Origin: an uncultured Colwellia sp.
GTDB taxonomy: Bacteria; Pseudomonadota; Gammaproteobacteria; Enterobacterales; Alteromonadaceae
DNA: 64,000 bases
Reading direction: 5' to 3'
Assembly: GCA_913058395.1 (NCBI GenBank)
Contig: CAJXQI010000020.1
Coordinates: 1-64,000 of the forward strand
Shown here: positions 27,195-36,130 of the stretch, piece by piece
Layout: every line of letters starts with the position of its first letter
Numbering within the stretch: the first letter of the stretch is position 1
Notes under the pieces: generated by a model
The model's database searches: none
What the model was told of the DNA's origin: nothing
What the model saw: the letters and a program-made list of their open reading frames with translations, nothing else
Made by a program: the position numbers and the translations under genes

Positions 27195-27764
27195 TTAAGG
27201 TTTTGTTGACGCTTTAAATATTGTAATTATATTTTTGACAAAGAGTGTAATGTCGTTTCCAGACACTGATACGGTTATACCAAATGGGGCAAAGTAAATC
27301 ATTTCTGCGAGCTTTGCTGGCGACATATCAATATTGCTTAATGTTAAGCGCTTGGCGGTAACTTCTTTTTCAATTCTAGATTGGATGCATTTTTTGACTA
27401 AATTTTCTTCCGCTTGAATTAAATCTTTACAGTAAGCTTGACCAGCATGTAATAAATCGGCCCGAATTAAACTGCTAGCAACATTATCAAATATACCTTC
27501 ACAACGGTTGATTATTAATGCTTGTGTTTCCAACCAAAAATCTTCTTCTGATAATCTATATTCATCAAGTAGCAAATTGTTTTGTTGAAAGTGCTGCTCA
27601 ACAACCGCTCGAAAAAGTAATTCTTTTGACTTGAATTGTTTGTGAATAGTGACACGTGAAATGCCTACATAACGGCTGACCATCGATATGTTAGCGGCAC
27701 CGTAGCCGTGTTGGAAGAAACAATCCATGGCGGTGTTCAATATTTTTTCAGTAGTACTCGGCAA
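27195..27764 (-). CDS. TetR family repressor, likely regulator of the adjacent RND efflux genes
   Basis: About 189 residues from a TTG start. The N-terminal helix-turn-helix has ILNTAMDCFFQHGYGAANISMVSRYVGISRVTIHKQF-type TetR sequence; the rest is the helical ligand and dimer domain. The frame stays open upstream to a GTG at 27875, but that extension (37 residues) crosses the divergent promoter and its inverted repeat and is not TetR-like. I therefore place the start at TTG 27764 (LPSTTEKIL), about 8 nt after AGAGAA. It is divergent from an adaptor/permease pair, the usual arrangement for local efflux control. Confidence 0.87.
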   Translation of the reverse strand: MPSTTEKILNTAMDCFFQHGYGAANISMVSRYVGISRVTIHKQFKSKELLFRAVVEQHFQQNNLLLDEYRLSEEDFWLETQALIINRCEGIFDNVASSLIRADLLHAGQAYCKDLIQAEENLVKKCIQSRIEKEVTAKRLTLSNIDMSPAKLAEMIYFAPFGITVSVSGNDITLFVKNIITIFKASTKP

Positions 27765-27827
27765 ATTTAATTCTCTGTATATCTTGTACAATTGTAGTTT
27801 AACTTGGCGAAGGTAATTAAACAACAA

Positions 27828-27866
27828 GTTTACACTAGTTGTTAAGGTGTAAACCTGTGCTATAAT
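27828..27866 (+). promoter_or_regulatory. Promoter of the RND operon with overlapping TetR-type operator
   Basis: The inverted repeat GTTTACAC-N11-GTGTAAAC (27828-27854) overlaps a promoter made of TTGTTA (27839-27844) and TATAAT (27861-27866) with a 16-bp spacer. The start of the efflux adaptor is 45 bp further on. A repressor bound to the repeat would cover the -35 box. The neighbouring TetR protein is the natural candidate. Confidence 0.65.
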
Positions 27867-27910
27867 ATTCGACACTATATTGCAGTAAATTAAACTATCT
27901 CGGAGTTAAT

Positions 27911-28957
27911 GTGATTCGAATTTCTATAATGGTTATGGTGTTAATGCTTCAGGCTTGCTCGGAGCCAAGTGAAACCATCAAAGAACCTAGCCCAATTGTG
28001 GTTCAACTGTCTCAGGCTAAACTAGCAAGTTTGGCAAATGATTATGAATTTCCCGCGACAGTTTCTGCAGTAAAAAGTGTTGACGTAAAATTTGAAGTTT
28101 CTGGACGTTTAGTATATCAAAACCTTATTGAAGGTAGTGCGGTTAAAAAAGGCCAGGTACTTGCTAAAATAGATGCTGCACCGTTTCAGCGCAAAGTAGA
28201 TGAAAGCCGTATTCGCCATCAAGATGCTGGACGTGACTTAAAGCGAATGAAGGACGTTTTCGAAAAAAACGTTGCCTCGCAACGTGACTACGATGAAGCA
28301 AAGTCGCAGTTTTCAATTACCAAAATAGCCCTAGAGAATGCTGAGCAAGATTTAAGCTATTGCACAATAATTGCGCCATTTGATGCTGTAATCGGTTCGC
28401 GCCTTATTGAAAACAATAGCTATATACGCATTGGTGACACCTTGGCAAACTTGCAAGATAGATCAGAGCTTTACTTTTCTTTTGAAGTGCCTGAGCGAAT
28501 CATGACGGCGAATGCTGGCAAACGAGATGTTAAAGCAACCGCACATATTATTGGCCAAGAAGACAAAGTTTTTAATATTCATTATGTTGAACATAAAACA
28601 ATGCCTGATCCTATCACTCAAACTTATGATGTAACGTTTGCGCTTAATGGCGAAAGTACTCATTTATTTTACCCAGGTTCACGCGCCATTGTGAATATTA
28701 GGGACAATAATACTCAGACGCAGGTCATGTTATTACCGATAAGTGCCTTGATGGGCAATAGCGACGACGGCTTTAGTGTTTGGAAGTTCAATCAAGCAAC
28801 CAACACACTGACTAAAGAGACGGTAGTTGTCTCTATGATAAAAGGTGAGTTTGCACTTATTGAAACTGGCTTAAACGAAGGTGATAAAATCGTTTCTGCA
28901 GCGTTAAGCCAAATGAGAGAAGGGCTTATTGTAAAAGAATACAAGGCGGCATTTTAA
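27911..28957 (+). CDS. RND efflux periplasmic adaptor (membrane fusion protein), lipoprotein
   Basis: 348 residues. GTG start with GGAG 5 nt upstream. Lipobox LQAC (Cys16) predicts a lipid-anchored periplasmic adaptor. The HlyD/AcrA order can be followed: barrel-sandwich half (VKFEVSGRLVYQNLIEGSAVKKGQVLAKID), a short helical hairpin (about 85-145), the second half (CTIIAPFDAVIGSRLIENNSYI), then beta-barrel and membrane-proximal parts. It stops one base before the permease start, so the two are co-translated. No outer-membrane channel gene follows, so it probably uses a TolC encoded elsewhere. Confidence 0.93.
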   Translation: MIRISIMVMVLMLQACSEPSETIKEPSPIVVQLSQAKLASLANDYEFPATVSAVKSVDVKFEVSGRLVYQNLIEGSAVKKGQVLAKIDAAPFQRKVDESRIRHQDAGRDLKRMKDVFEKNVASQRDYDEAKSQFSITKIALENAEQDLSYCTIIAPFDAVIGSRLIENNSYIRIGDTLANLQDRSELYFSFEVPERIMTANAGKRDVKATAHIIGQEDKVFNIHYVEHKTMPDPITQTYDVTFALNGESTHLFYPGSRAIVNIRDNNTQTQVMLLPISALMGNSDDGFSVWKFNQATNTLTKETVVVSMIKGEFALIETGLNEGDKIVSAALSQMREGLIVKEYKAAF

Positions 28958-28958
28958 T

Positions 28959-31900
28959 ATGGATATTGCTCGCTACTCTTTGAATAAACCAATAAATATT
29001 TGGCTGTTATCTATTTGCTTTATTATTGGTGGCATTGTTGCCATGAGTAAAATTGGTCGTTTAGAAGACCCCGCATTTACCATTAAACAAGCGGTAATAT
29101 TTACCTATTACCCAGGCGCAAGTGCTGAGAAGGTTGAAAAAGAAGTTACTGAACAAGTTGAAATTGCCTTACAACAAATGTGGCAATTAGATATTTTACA
29201 GTCAGTAAGTAAGCCTGGTTTTTCTAGAATTACCATGGAAATACAACCTCATATTGATGGACCATTGTTACCACAAATTTGGGACGAATTGCGTAAACGC
29301 CTCAGTGATATTCATAATGATTTACCCTTAGGTGCAAGTGCTCCTGTTGTTGTTGATGACTTTGGCGATGTGTATGGTATTTATTATGCTTTATCTGCGC
29401 CGGATTTTAGTGCTCATCAAATGCGTGAGTTTTCTCGCATTATTCGTCGTGAAATATTAACCGTAGATGGTGTTGCTAAAGTACAAGTAGGCGGTATTCT
29501 TGAGGAAGAAATAGTTGCTAAAATTGACAGTTATCAAATAGCAGGGCTAGGTTTATCTTTTCCTGATATTCAACAAGTCTTAGCAAGTAACTTAAAGCCG
29601 TTTAGTGGTGGACGATTATATGTTGGTGACAAACAAATTCGTATACCAGTAGAAAGTTCAACAAATAAAATTGAAGAAATCGAGAATCTCTCAATTGTTA
29701 TCCCTGGCAAAAATGCTTCTATTAAAATTAAAGATATTGCTGAGTTAAGTGTTCAACCAGTAGAAATTCCCAGTGGTTTGAAACGCTTTAATGGTGAGCG
29801 TGCCGTGACTTTAGCTGTATCAGCTCAAAACGATATTAACGTAGTTGAAGTAGGTAAGAAAATTGAAGTTAAGCTTGCTGAAGTTATTGCCAAATTACCG
29901 GCTGGTATTAATGTTTCTTCTATTTATAACCAAGCAAAAATAGTTGATAAGTCAGTTGATGGTTTCATTTTTAACTTAGAAGCCTCGGTAGCTGTAGTTA
30001 CCTTAGCATTATGTTTATTTATGGGCTGGCGCTCAGGTATTGTTGTTGGCGGCACGTTAGTAATCACAGTATTAGGTACTGTGTTAATTATGTGGCTTTA
30101 CGACTTGCAGCTGCAACGCATCTCCTTAGGCGCTATGGTTATTGCTATGGGGATGTTAGTTGATAATGCCATTGTGGTCGCAGAAGGTATGATGCTGCGC
30201 ATGGAAAAAGGCAAGTCAGCAATGGAATCCGCGAGCTTTATTGTTAAACGCACGCAGTGGCCATTGCTTGGCGCTACCGTTATAGGTATTGCTGCCTTTT
30301 CCGGTATTGGCTTATCCGATGATGCCACAGGTGAGTTTTTATTCTCATTATTTGCCGTAGTACTGATTTCATTGCTACTAAGCTGGATATTGGCAGTATC
30401 GCTTACGCCATTATTAGGAAAATATTTCTACAAAGTTGGCACTAAAGCCAGTGACGGTGACAGCCACTCTTTATTTCATAAAGCTTACTTAGTGGTATTA
30501 CGCACAGCTTTGCATTGGCGTGGCTTAACCCTTGGCATTTTGGTGGCAATTACTATCACCGCTTATGCGAGCTTTGGTTTGATAAAGCAGGGTTTTTTCC
30601 CGCCTTCAAATACCCCAGTATTTTTTATTCATTATTGGGGGCCACAAGATTCTGATATTCGTGCTACCGAAAAGTATATGAAACAAAGCGAGAAACTCAT
30701 TCTTGCAACTGAAGGTATTGAGTCATTATCAACATTTATTGGTGAAAGCTCTGAACGTTTTACCTTAGTTTTTTCACCTGAACTCCCTAATGAAAGCTAT
30801 GGTTTATTTTTAGTTCGAGCTTTTGATGCCGCTGATATTCCGCGTTTAGCCCAGCAAATTTCAAATGAATTAAGACAAGCTAATCCTAAAGTGAATTTTT
30901 ACGCTGAAATTATGCAATTTGGTCCTGGTGCTGGCGCAAAAATACAAGCACGTTTTTCTGGTGAAGACCCTGCTGTTTTAAGGCAACTAGCTGAACAAGC
31001 CAAAGCAATATATTTTGAAGACGGCAAGATCAGAGATATTCGAGATGATTGGCGCGATAAAGGCATTGTACTCGCGCCAGAATATGACGATATTTCTGCC
31101 GGTATTGCCGGTGTTTCAAGAAATGACTTTAGTCAGGCTATTGAGTTTTATATGCAAGGCCTGAAAATCGGACAATTGCAAGATGGTGATTACCTATACC
31201 CAATTATTGCTAGAAACAGTAGTGGTAATACTGATCAGTTAGTCGGGCTCGAAAATAGCTTAGTGTGGAGTAGCAGTCAACGAACCTATATTCCGTTTAA
31301 GCAAGTAAGTGGCAAAATGACTTACTCAAGTGAAGAGTTGTTAATTAATCGTCGTGATCGCGTCAGAACCATCACAGTAAAAGCCGAAGCCGGTTATGAT
31401 GAAACGACAGGTGAAGCATTTGGACGTACACAAGCCGCGATGGAAGCGATTGAATTACCTGATGGTTACCAGCTTGAGTGGGGTGGTGAATATGAGTCTG
31501 CACGCAAAGCCCAAGCTGCTTTGGGTCAAGGTTTACCATTGGGCTTTTTAATTATGTTTATTATCAGTGTACTGCTTTTTGGTCGAGCAAGACAGCCTCT
31601 TATTATTTGGCTTATTGTACCAATGGCTGTCGTAGGTGTTGTAGCCGGTTTGTTGTTAGCTGATTTACCTTTTGGCTTTATGTCGTTATTAGGCTTTTTA
31701 AGTTTGTTCGGCATGCTAATTAAAAATGCCATTGTGCTACTTGAAGAAATTGATCTGCAAATAGCGGAAGGTAAAGAGAAAGCGTTGGCTATTGTTGAAG
31801 CTAGCTTAAGCCGTTTAAGACCGGTTTCATTGGCTGCGATAACAACCATACTAGGCGTTATGCCGCTAGTGTTTGACCCGTTTTTTGCTGATATGTCAGT

Positions 31901-32000
31901 GACTATTATGGGCGGGTTAGCATTTGCAACCATTCTCACTATGATTGCAGTTCCGGTACTTTATAGTGTTTTTTATAAGATTAAGGTAGAAAAAACGTAA
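28959..32000 (+). CDS. RND family efflux permease
   Basis: 1013-residue inner-membrane proton antiporter of the AcrB superfamily. Twelve membrane helices in the usual 1+5+1+5 layout with two large periplasmic loops. Helix 4 carries VDNAIVVAEG, where AcrB has two adjacent Asp: the first Asp is kept and the second is Asn, a variant I believe exists in other RND subgroups. Helix 10 carries the conserved Lys in MLIKNAIVLLEEI. The N-terminus (IARYSLNKPINIWLL, GRLEDPAF) fits a hydrophobic-compound exporter rather than a heavy-metal pump. Substrates are unknown. Followed by a strong terminator. Confidence 0.93.
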   Translation: MDIARYSLNKPINIWLLSICFIIGGIVAMSKIGRLEDPAFTIKQAVIFTYYPGASAEKVEKEVTEQVEIALQQMWQLDILQSVSKPGFSRITMEIQPHIDGPLLPQIWDELRKRLSDIHNDLPLGASAPVVVDDFGDVYGIYYALSAPDFSAHQMREFSRIIRREILTVDGVAKVQVGGILEEEIVAKIDSYQIAGLGLSFPDIQQVLASNLKPFSGGRLYVGDKQIRIPVESSTNKIEEIENLSIVIPGKNASIKIKDIAELSVQPVEIPSGLKRFNGERAVTLAVSAQNDINVVEVGKKIEVKLAEVIAKLPAGINVSSIYNQAKIVDKSVDGFIFNLEASVAVVTLALCLFMGWRSGIVVGGTLVITVLGTVLIMWLYDLQLQRISLGAMVIAMGMLVDNAIVVAEGMMLRMEKGKSAMESASFIVKRTQWPLLGATVIGIAAFSGIGLSDDATGEFLFSLFAVVLISLLLSWILAVSLTPLLGKYFYKVGTKASDGDSHSLFHKAYLVVLRTALHWRGLTLGILVAITITAYASFGLIKQGFFPPSNTPVFFIHYWGPQDSDIRATEKYMKQSEKLILATEGIESLSTFIGESSERFTLVFSPELPNESYGLFLVRAFDAADIPRLAQQISNELRQANPKVNFYAEIMQFGPGAGAKIQARFSGEDPAVLRQLAEQAKAIYFEDGKIRDIRDDWRDKGIVLAPEYDDISAGIAGVSRNDFSQAIEFYMQGLKIGQLQDGDYLYPIIARNSSGNTDQLVGLENSLVWSSSQRTYIPFKQVSGKMTYSSEELLINRRDRVRTITVKAEAGYDETTGEAFGRTQAAMEAIELPDGYQLEWGGEYESARKAQAALGQGLPLGFLIMFIISVLLFGRARQPLIIWLIVPMAVVGVVAGLLLADLPFGFMSLLGFLSLFGMLIKNAIVLLEEIDLQIAEGKEKALAIVEASLSRLRPVSLAAITTILGVMPLVFDPFFADMSVTIMGGLAFATILTMIAVPVLYSVFYKIKVEKT

Positions 32001-32044
32001 CCTTAATAAGCATGTAAATCCTTACAGCAATTAGAATACTTTTT

Positions 32045-32076
32045 AAAAGCGAACAGTTAACTGTTCGCTTTTTTTA
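32045..32076 (+). terminator. Terminator of the RND efflux operon
   Basis: A perfect 28-bp palindrome (arms AAAAGCGAACAGTT and AACTGTTCGCTTTT) followed by T residues, about 45 bases past the permease stop. Confidence 0.92.
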
Positions 32077-32153
32077 TGTTCAGAGTAAGCGCTATATCGC
32101 CAGCACACGAATGCGCAAGAACGCGGTTGTCTTCTATTTTCTTCTTATTATTA

Positions 32154-32253
32154 CGTTTGGTGCAATTATCATTTGTCTTAATCCATATTTATTACGTTGG
32201 CTGCTTTGATTAGAATAGCTTTATCGATTTAGAAGTAGGTCCTGCACCAAACG
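32154..32253. repeat. 11-bp inverted repeat pair upstream of the cytochrome b561 gene
   Basis: CGTTTGGTGCA (32154-32164) and TGCACCAAACG (32243-32253) are perfect reverse complements 78 bp apart, in the 279-bp region between the efflux operon and the cytochrome b561 gene. The right copy ends 26 bp before the ATG. They could be paired operators or a long-range RNA stem. Confidence 0.5.
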
Positions 32254-32279
32254 GATCAGCTTAAAGGTAGGCATTAATT

Positions 32280-32828
32280 ATGTGGAAAAATACGAATGAA
32301 AATTATGGCTTGGTCAGTAAGCTACTGCATTGGCTCAGTGCTATTAGTGTTTTTGCAATGTTCGGAGTCGGCTTTTGGATGGTTGATTTAACGTACTACA
32401 GCCAGTGGTATCAAAAAGCGCCTCATTGGCATGCAAGTGTCGGTATTTTATTGTTAAGCGCAACACTAATTCGTCTGCTTTGGCGTCAATTTAGCGTAAA
32501 ACCCCAAGTAATACTTAGTCATACAATAATTGAAAAACGGGCATCTAGTGTTACTCATATCGTTATTTATGTTCTACTTTTTTCACTTTTCATTAGTGGC
32601 TACTTAATCTCAACGGCAGACGGTAGAGCAATTGATGTTTTCAACTGGTTTAGTGTTGCAGGGCTTGGTGAGTTAATTGAAAACCAGGAAGACTTAGCGG
32701 GTTTAGTTCATGAATATATTGCGTATTTCTTAATTGCTTTGTCTTTAGTTCATGGGGCTGGCGCAGTTAAACATCATGTTATTGATGAAGACAGAACATT
32801 AATGCGAATGATTAAATCTGATGAATAG
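32280..32828 (+). CDS. Cytochrome b561 family protein
   Basis: 182-residue inner-membrane di-heme protein with four helices. Candidate heme ligands are histidines in LLHWLSA (helix 1), APHWHASVG (helix 2) and LVHEYIAYFLIALSLVHGAGA (helix 4). It resembles YceJ-type b561 proteins, which in many bacteria lie next to yceI, as here. Likely moves electrons between the quinone pool and a periplasmic acceptor. It stops 79 bases before the YceI start, so the two are probably one operon. Confidence 0.9.
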   Translation: MWKNTNENYGLVSKLLHWLSAISVFAMFGVGFWMVDLTYYSQWYQKAPHWHASVGILLLSATLIRLLWRQFSVKPQVILSHTIIEKRASSVTHIVIYVLLFSLFISGYLISTADGRAIDVFNWFSVAGLGELIENQEDLAGLVHEYIAYFLIALSLVHGAGAVKHHVIDEDRTLMRMIKSDE

Positions 32829-32907
32829 AATAGTAAATCATCAAGTAAGTCATCAAATAAATAAACAACTTAAATTTAAAATTAGCCTTAGGGCAATAGG
32901 AAAAACA

Positions 32908-33483
32908 ATGAGAAAATCTGTATTAACATCATCACTATTGGCAGCATCATTAGTGGCGTCTAGTGTATTTTTACCAGCAGTGGCGGCTGATTACAAAATT
33001 GACCATGAAGGCGCACACGCTTCAATTAATTTTAAAGCTAGTCATTTGGGTTTTAGTATTCTTACTGGGCGTTTTAACACTTTTAGCGGCAATTTTTCTT
33101 ATGACGAAAGTGATATTAGCGCCGCGAAAATATCAGTAACTGTTGATGCTTCAAGCTTTGACTCAAACCATGCGTTACGTGATAAACATGTGCGTTCTGA
33201 TGATTTTCTTGATGTAGCTAAGTTTGCTCAAGCAACATTTATCAGCAATAAAATTGAAGATAAAGGTAATGGAAAATTACTAATAACAGGTGAATTTACC
33301 TTACATGGCATCACTAAACCTATGGTCATTGATGCAGTGAAAGTCGGTGAAGGTGATGACCCATGGGGCGGAAACCGCTTAGGCTTTAGTGGTACAACGA
33401 GTATTGGTATGGGGGATTTTGGTTTTAGAAATGACTACGGCCAAGTGGATTTAGAGCTACATATTGAAGGTATTCGCCAGTAA
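32908..33483 (+). CDS. YceI family periplasmic protein
   Basis: 191 residues. YceI proteins are lipocalin-like beta-barrels that bind isoprenoid or other amphiphilic ligands; the bacterial role is unsettled. Signal peptide about 1-27 (AVAA-DYKID). Conserved segments: DYKIDHEGAHASINFKASH, GRFNTFSG, DKHVRSDDFLD and FGFRNDYGQVDLE-like ending. I chose the ATG at 32908 because AGGA lies 6 nt upstream and the signal peptide follows at once; a longer frame overlaps the b561 gene and has no signal sequence. The pairing with b561 suggests a role in quinone handling (inference). Confidence 0.93.
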   Translation: MRKSVLTSSLLAASLVASSVFLPAVAADYKIDHEGAHASINFKASHLGFSILTGRFNTFSGNFSYDESDISAAKISVTVDASSFDSNHALRDKHVRSDDFLDVAKFAQATFISNKIEDKGNGKLLITGEFTLHGITKPMVIDAVKVGEGDDPWGGNRLGFSGTTSIGMGDFGFRNDYGQVDLELHIEGIRQ

Positions 33484-33537
33484 TTTTTGATGAAAATGGC
33501 TTAAGTGGCATTCATATAAATAATAGTGAGAAAAGTT

Positions 33538-34494
33538 ATGACTAAGGTTAGCTCTAATTGGAAATCAAGTATTAAATCAGGCAACTATCAACGTAAGGCT
33601 TCACAGTTTCGTCAGTGGTTAAGTGCTGATGGCAATACGGGGTTTAAGGCTGAATCAGGTCGTTATCATTTATATGTTTCACTTGCCTGTCCTTGGGCGC
33701 ATCGAACCTTGGTATTTCGTCAACTAAAAGGTTTAGCTGAGCATATTTCAGTGAGTGTTGTACATCCCGATATGCATGATAAAGGCTGGAACTTTCAACA
33801 TGATGATAGTTCTGCTAGTGAATATCAAACTACAGGTGATACCTTGTATGATTGTGAGTTTATGTCAGAAATTTATCATAAAAGTGATGCTAATTATCAA
33901 GGCAACATTACCGTACCAGTGCTGTGGGATAAGCAAAAGCAAGTGATTGTTAGCAATGAATCAGCTGATATTATTCGAATGTTTAATAGCGAGTTTAACC
34001 ACTTAACGGGCAACACACTTGATTTTTATCCTGAGCATTTACAACATAGTATTGATGAAGTGAATGAGTGGATTTACCATGACATTAATAACGGTGTTTA
34101 TAAAACGGGTTTTGCCACAAGCCAAAGTGCTTATGAGGAAAATGCTCAAAAGCTATTTAAAGCACTACAAAAAGCAGATGAAGTTCTTAGTGAGAAGCGT
34201 TATTTGACCGGTAATGAAATAACCGAAGCTGATTGGCGTTTATGGACGACATTGGTGCGTTTTGATTCGGTTTATCACACCCACTTCAAATGCAACTTAC
34301 GTATGTTGGTAGAGTTTAAGCATCTTTATCATTTCATGCTTGAGCTATACCAAATGCCAGAAATTGCTAGCACGGTGAATCATGCACATATTAAACGTCA
34401 TTATTACGCTAGCCACTTAGCGATTAATCCTTATGGTATTGTGCCATTAAGCCATCAACAAGACTGGCTTGCACCACATGGGCGTGATAAGTAA
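33538..34494 (+). CDS. Glutathionyl-hydroquinone reductase (Xi-class glutathione transferase)
   Basis: 318 residues. Reduces glutathionyl-hydroquinones to hydroquinones using glutathione. The thioredoxin-like N-terminal half has the active Cys in the diagnostic SLACPWAHRT; the all-helical C-terminal half includes the Tyr-containing segments (NGVYKTGFA, RFDSVYHTHFKCN) of the Xi class. ATG 33538 has GAGA upstream; an in-frame GTG 12 nt earlier is less likely. It follows cytochrome b561 and YceI by 54 bases, so a quinone-linked three-gene unit is plausible. Confidence 0.93.
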   Translation: MTKVSSNWKSSIKSGNYQRKASQFRQWLSADGNTGFKAESGRYHLYVSLACPWAHRTLVFRQLKGLAEHISVSVVHPDMHDKGWNFQHDDSSASEYQTTGDTLYDCEFMSEIYHKSDANYQGNITVPVLWDKQKQVIVSNESADIIRMFNSEFNHLTGNTLDFYPEHLQHSIDEVNEWIYHDINNGVYKTGFATSQSAYEENAQKLFKALQKADEVLSEKRYLTGNEITEADWRLWTTLVRFDSVYHTHFKCNLRMLVEFKHLYHFMLELYQMPEIASTVNHAHIKRHYYASHLAINPYGIVPLSHQQDWLAPHGRDK

Positions 34495-34504
34495 TTAAAC
34501 ACAA

Positions 34505-34537
34505 AAAAGCCAAAGTAATAAATTACTTTGGCTTTTG
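34505..34537. terminator. Bidirectional terminator between the glutathionyl-hydroquinone reductase gene and sdaA
   Basis: A 15-bp stem, AAAAGCCAAAGTAAT with its complement at 34522-34536, with A-run and T-run on either side, between convergent genes. Confidence 0.9.
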
Positions 34538-34604
34538 CTATTCAACACTTAAGCAATATGTTCCATCTATTGGTGATGTGGATAGCTTAGTTTGTTTGTA
34601 ATGA

Positions 34605-35981
34605 TTAACACTCAATAATATTAACGGCTAAGCCACCACGTGAGGTTTCTTTATATTTGGTCTTCATATCATTGCCTGTTTCCCACATGGTTTTAATCAC
34701 TTTATCGAGCGAAACCTTTTGATTTCCCGTGCCGCGTAAAGCTAAACGAGAGGCATTAATTGCTTTTACTGAACCCATAGCATTACGTTCAATACAAGGT
34801 ACTTGAACAAGCCCGCCAACAGGGTCACAAGTTAAGCCTAAATTATGTTCCATACCAATTTCTGCCGCGTTTTCTACTTGTACAGGTGAGCCGCCCATAA
34901 TTTCGGTTAATGCACCAGCTGCCATAGAACAAGCAACACCGACTTCAGCTTGACAACCACCTTCCGCGCCAGAAATAGTCGCGTTGGTTTTATATAGAAT
35001 GCCAATGGCGGCAGCTGTTAATAAATAACGAATACAATCATCATCACTAACCGGCTTAATAAACTTATCGTAGTAACATAAAACCGCAGGAAGGATACCT
35101 GCCGCGCCATTGGTTGGCGCAGTAACTACTCGGCTACCTGCGGCATTTTCTTCGTTAACCGCTAAGGCGAATAAGTTAACCCAGTCCATCGCAGCAAGCG
35201 GGTCTGCATTTTGTTCAACCGTTAATGCACGATGCAATGCCGGTGCACGACGTGTTACTTTTAAACCACCGGGTAAAATACCTTCGGTCACCATGCCGCG
35301 GTCGATACTGGCTTTCATTGCACGCCAAATATCGAGTAGACCTTTACGAATGTTTTCTACATTTTGCAGGCACTTTTCGTTATCCATCATGATGGTACTA
35401 ATGCTCAAGCCTTTTTCATTGGCAATTTGCAATAATTGATCAGCACTTGTAAAACGATGTGGGCGATTAATATTGGCATGTGTAGACAAAGCTTTATCTT
35501 TTTCTTTTTCAAAGTCGCAGTCTTTAACAATAAAACCGCCACCAATTGAATAGTAGGTTTCTTCGAATATGACTTCTTCACCACTATAAGCAAATATGGT
35601 CATCGCGTTAGAGTGAGCAGGTAAGGTTTTACGGCGATGATAAACAATAGCGTTTGATTTTGGGAAATCAATTAAGTGCTGCATGTTCAAACTTATTTTT
35701 TCACTGGCAACAACTTCAGCTAAGGTTGATTCAATAGAATCAACAGGAATCGTTTCAGGGCTTTGCCCAGTTAGCCCTAAAATAACCGCTTTGCCCGTGC
35801 CATGACCAATGCCCGTTTGGCCAAGCGAGCCAAACAATTCACATTTTACTCTATCTGTTTTCGCTAATTTATCTTTAGCAATAAGATGTTCAACAAATAA
35901 CTTTGCTGCTTTCATTGGGCCAACAGTATGAGAACTGGATGGACCAATTCCTATCGAAAACATATCAAATACACTAATCAT
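34605..35981 (-). CDS. sdaA: L-serine ammonia-lyase (iron-sulfur type)
   Basis: Cytoplasmic [4Fe-4S] enzyme converting L-serine to pyruvate and ammonia; 458 residues, matching E. coli SdaA. The single-chain beta-alpha order is seen: N-terminal ISVFDMFSIGIGPSSSHTVGP, then the alpha part with cluster cysteines in AVLCYYDK, GGCQAEVGVACSMAAG and LTCDPVGG. ATG 35981 aligns with the start of the family and has an AGG 7 nt upstream; a longer open frame upstream is not conserved. Downstream of pabB and nudL, the same order as in enterobacteria. Confidence 0.96.
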   Translation of the reverse strand: MISVFDMFSIGIGPSSSHTVGPMKAAKLFVEHLIAKDKLAKTDRVKCELFGSLGQTGIGHGTGKAVILGLTGQSPETIPVDSIESTLAEVVASEKISLNMQHLIDFPKSNAIVYHRRKTLPAHSNAMTIFAYSGEEVIFEETYYSIGGGFIVKDCDFEKEKDKALSTHANINRPHRFTSADQLLQIANEKGLSISTIMMDNEKCLQNVENIRKGLLDIWRAMKASIDRGMVTEGILPGGLKVTRRAPALHRALTVEQNADPLAAMDWVNLFALAVNEENAAGSRVVTAPTNGAAGILPAVLCYYDKFIKPVSDDDCIRYLLTAAAIGILYKTNATISGAEGGCQAEVGVACSMAAGALTEIMGGSPVQVENAAEIGMEHNLGLTCDPVGGLVQVPCIERNAMGSVKAINASRLALRGTGNQKVSLDKVIKTMWETGNDMKTKYKETSRGGLAVNIIEC

Positions 35982-36130
35982 AAATAAACCTGAATAAATA
36001 TTGTAAAATATAGGTGAAAGTAAAATTTTGTTCGGTGATTGTAGCTGAAAGCTTTCAGCATTCAAAACAAAATGTTGTATCAAGTGGTACGGGTGTAATA
36101 ATTATAGCGAGTAATTCACGGTGGTAGGGT

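Noticed and set aside
31526-31939. 137-codon minus-strand frame inside the RND permease gene
   Set aside because: It is antisense to the conserved second membrane bundle of the permease; its Ile/Ala/Ser-rich translation is what the opposite strand of such a region gives.
35982-36083. N-terminal extension of sdaA by 34 residues
   Set aside because: The extension is not conserved; ATG 35981 matches the family start and has its own AGG.
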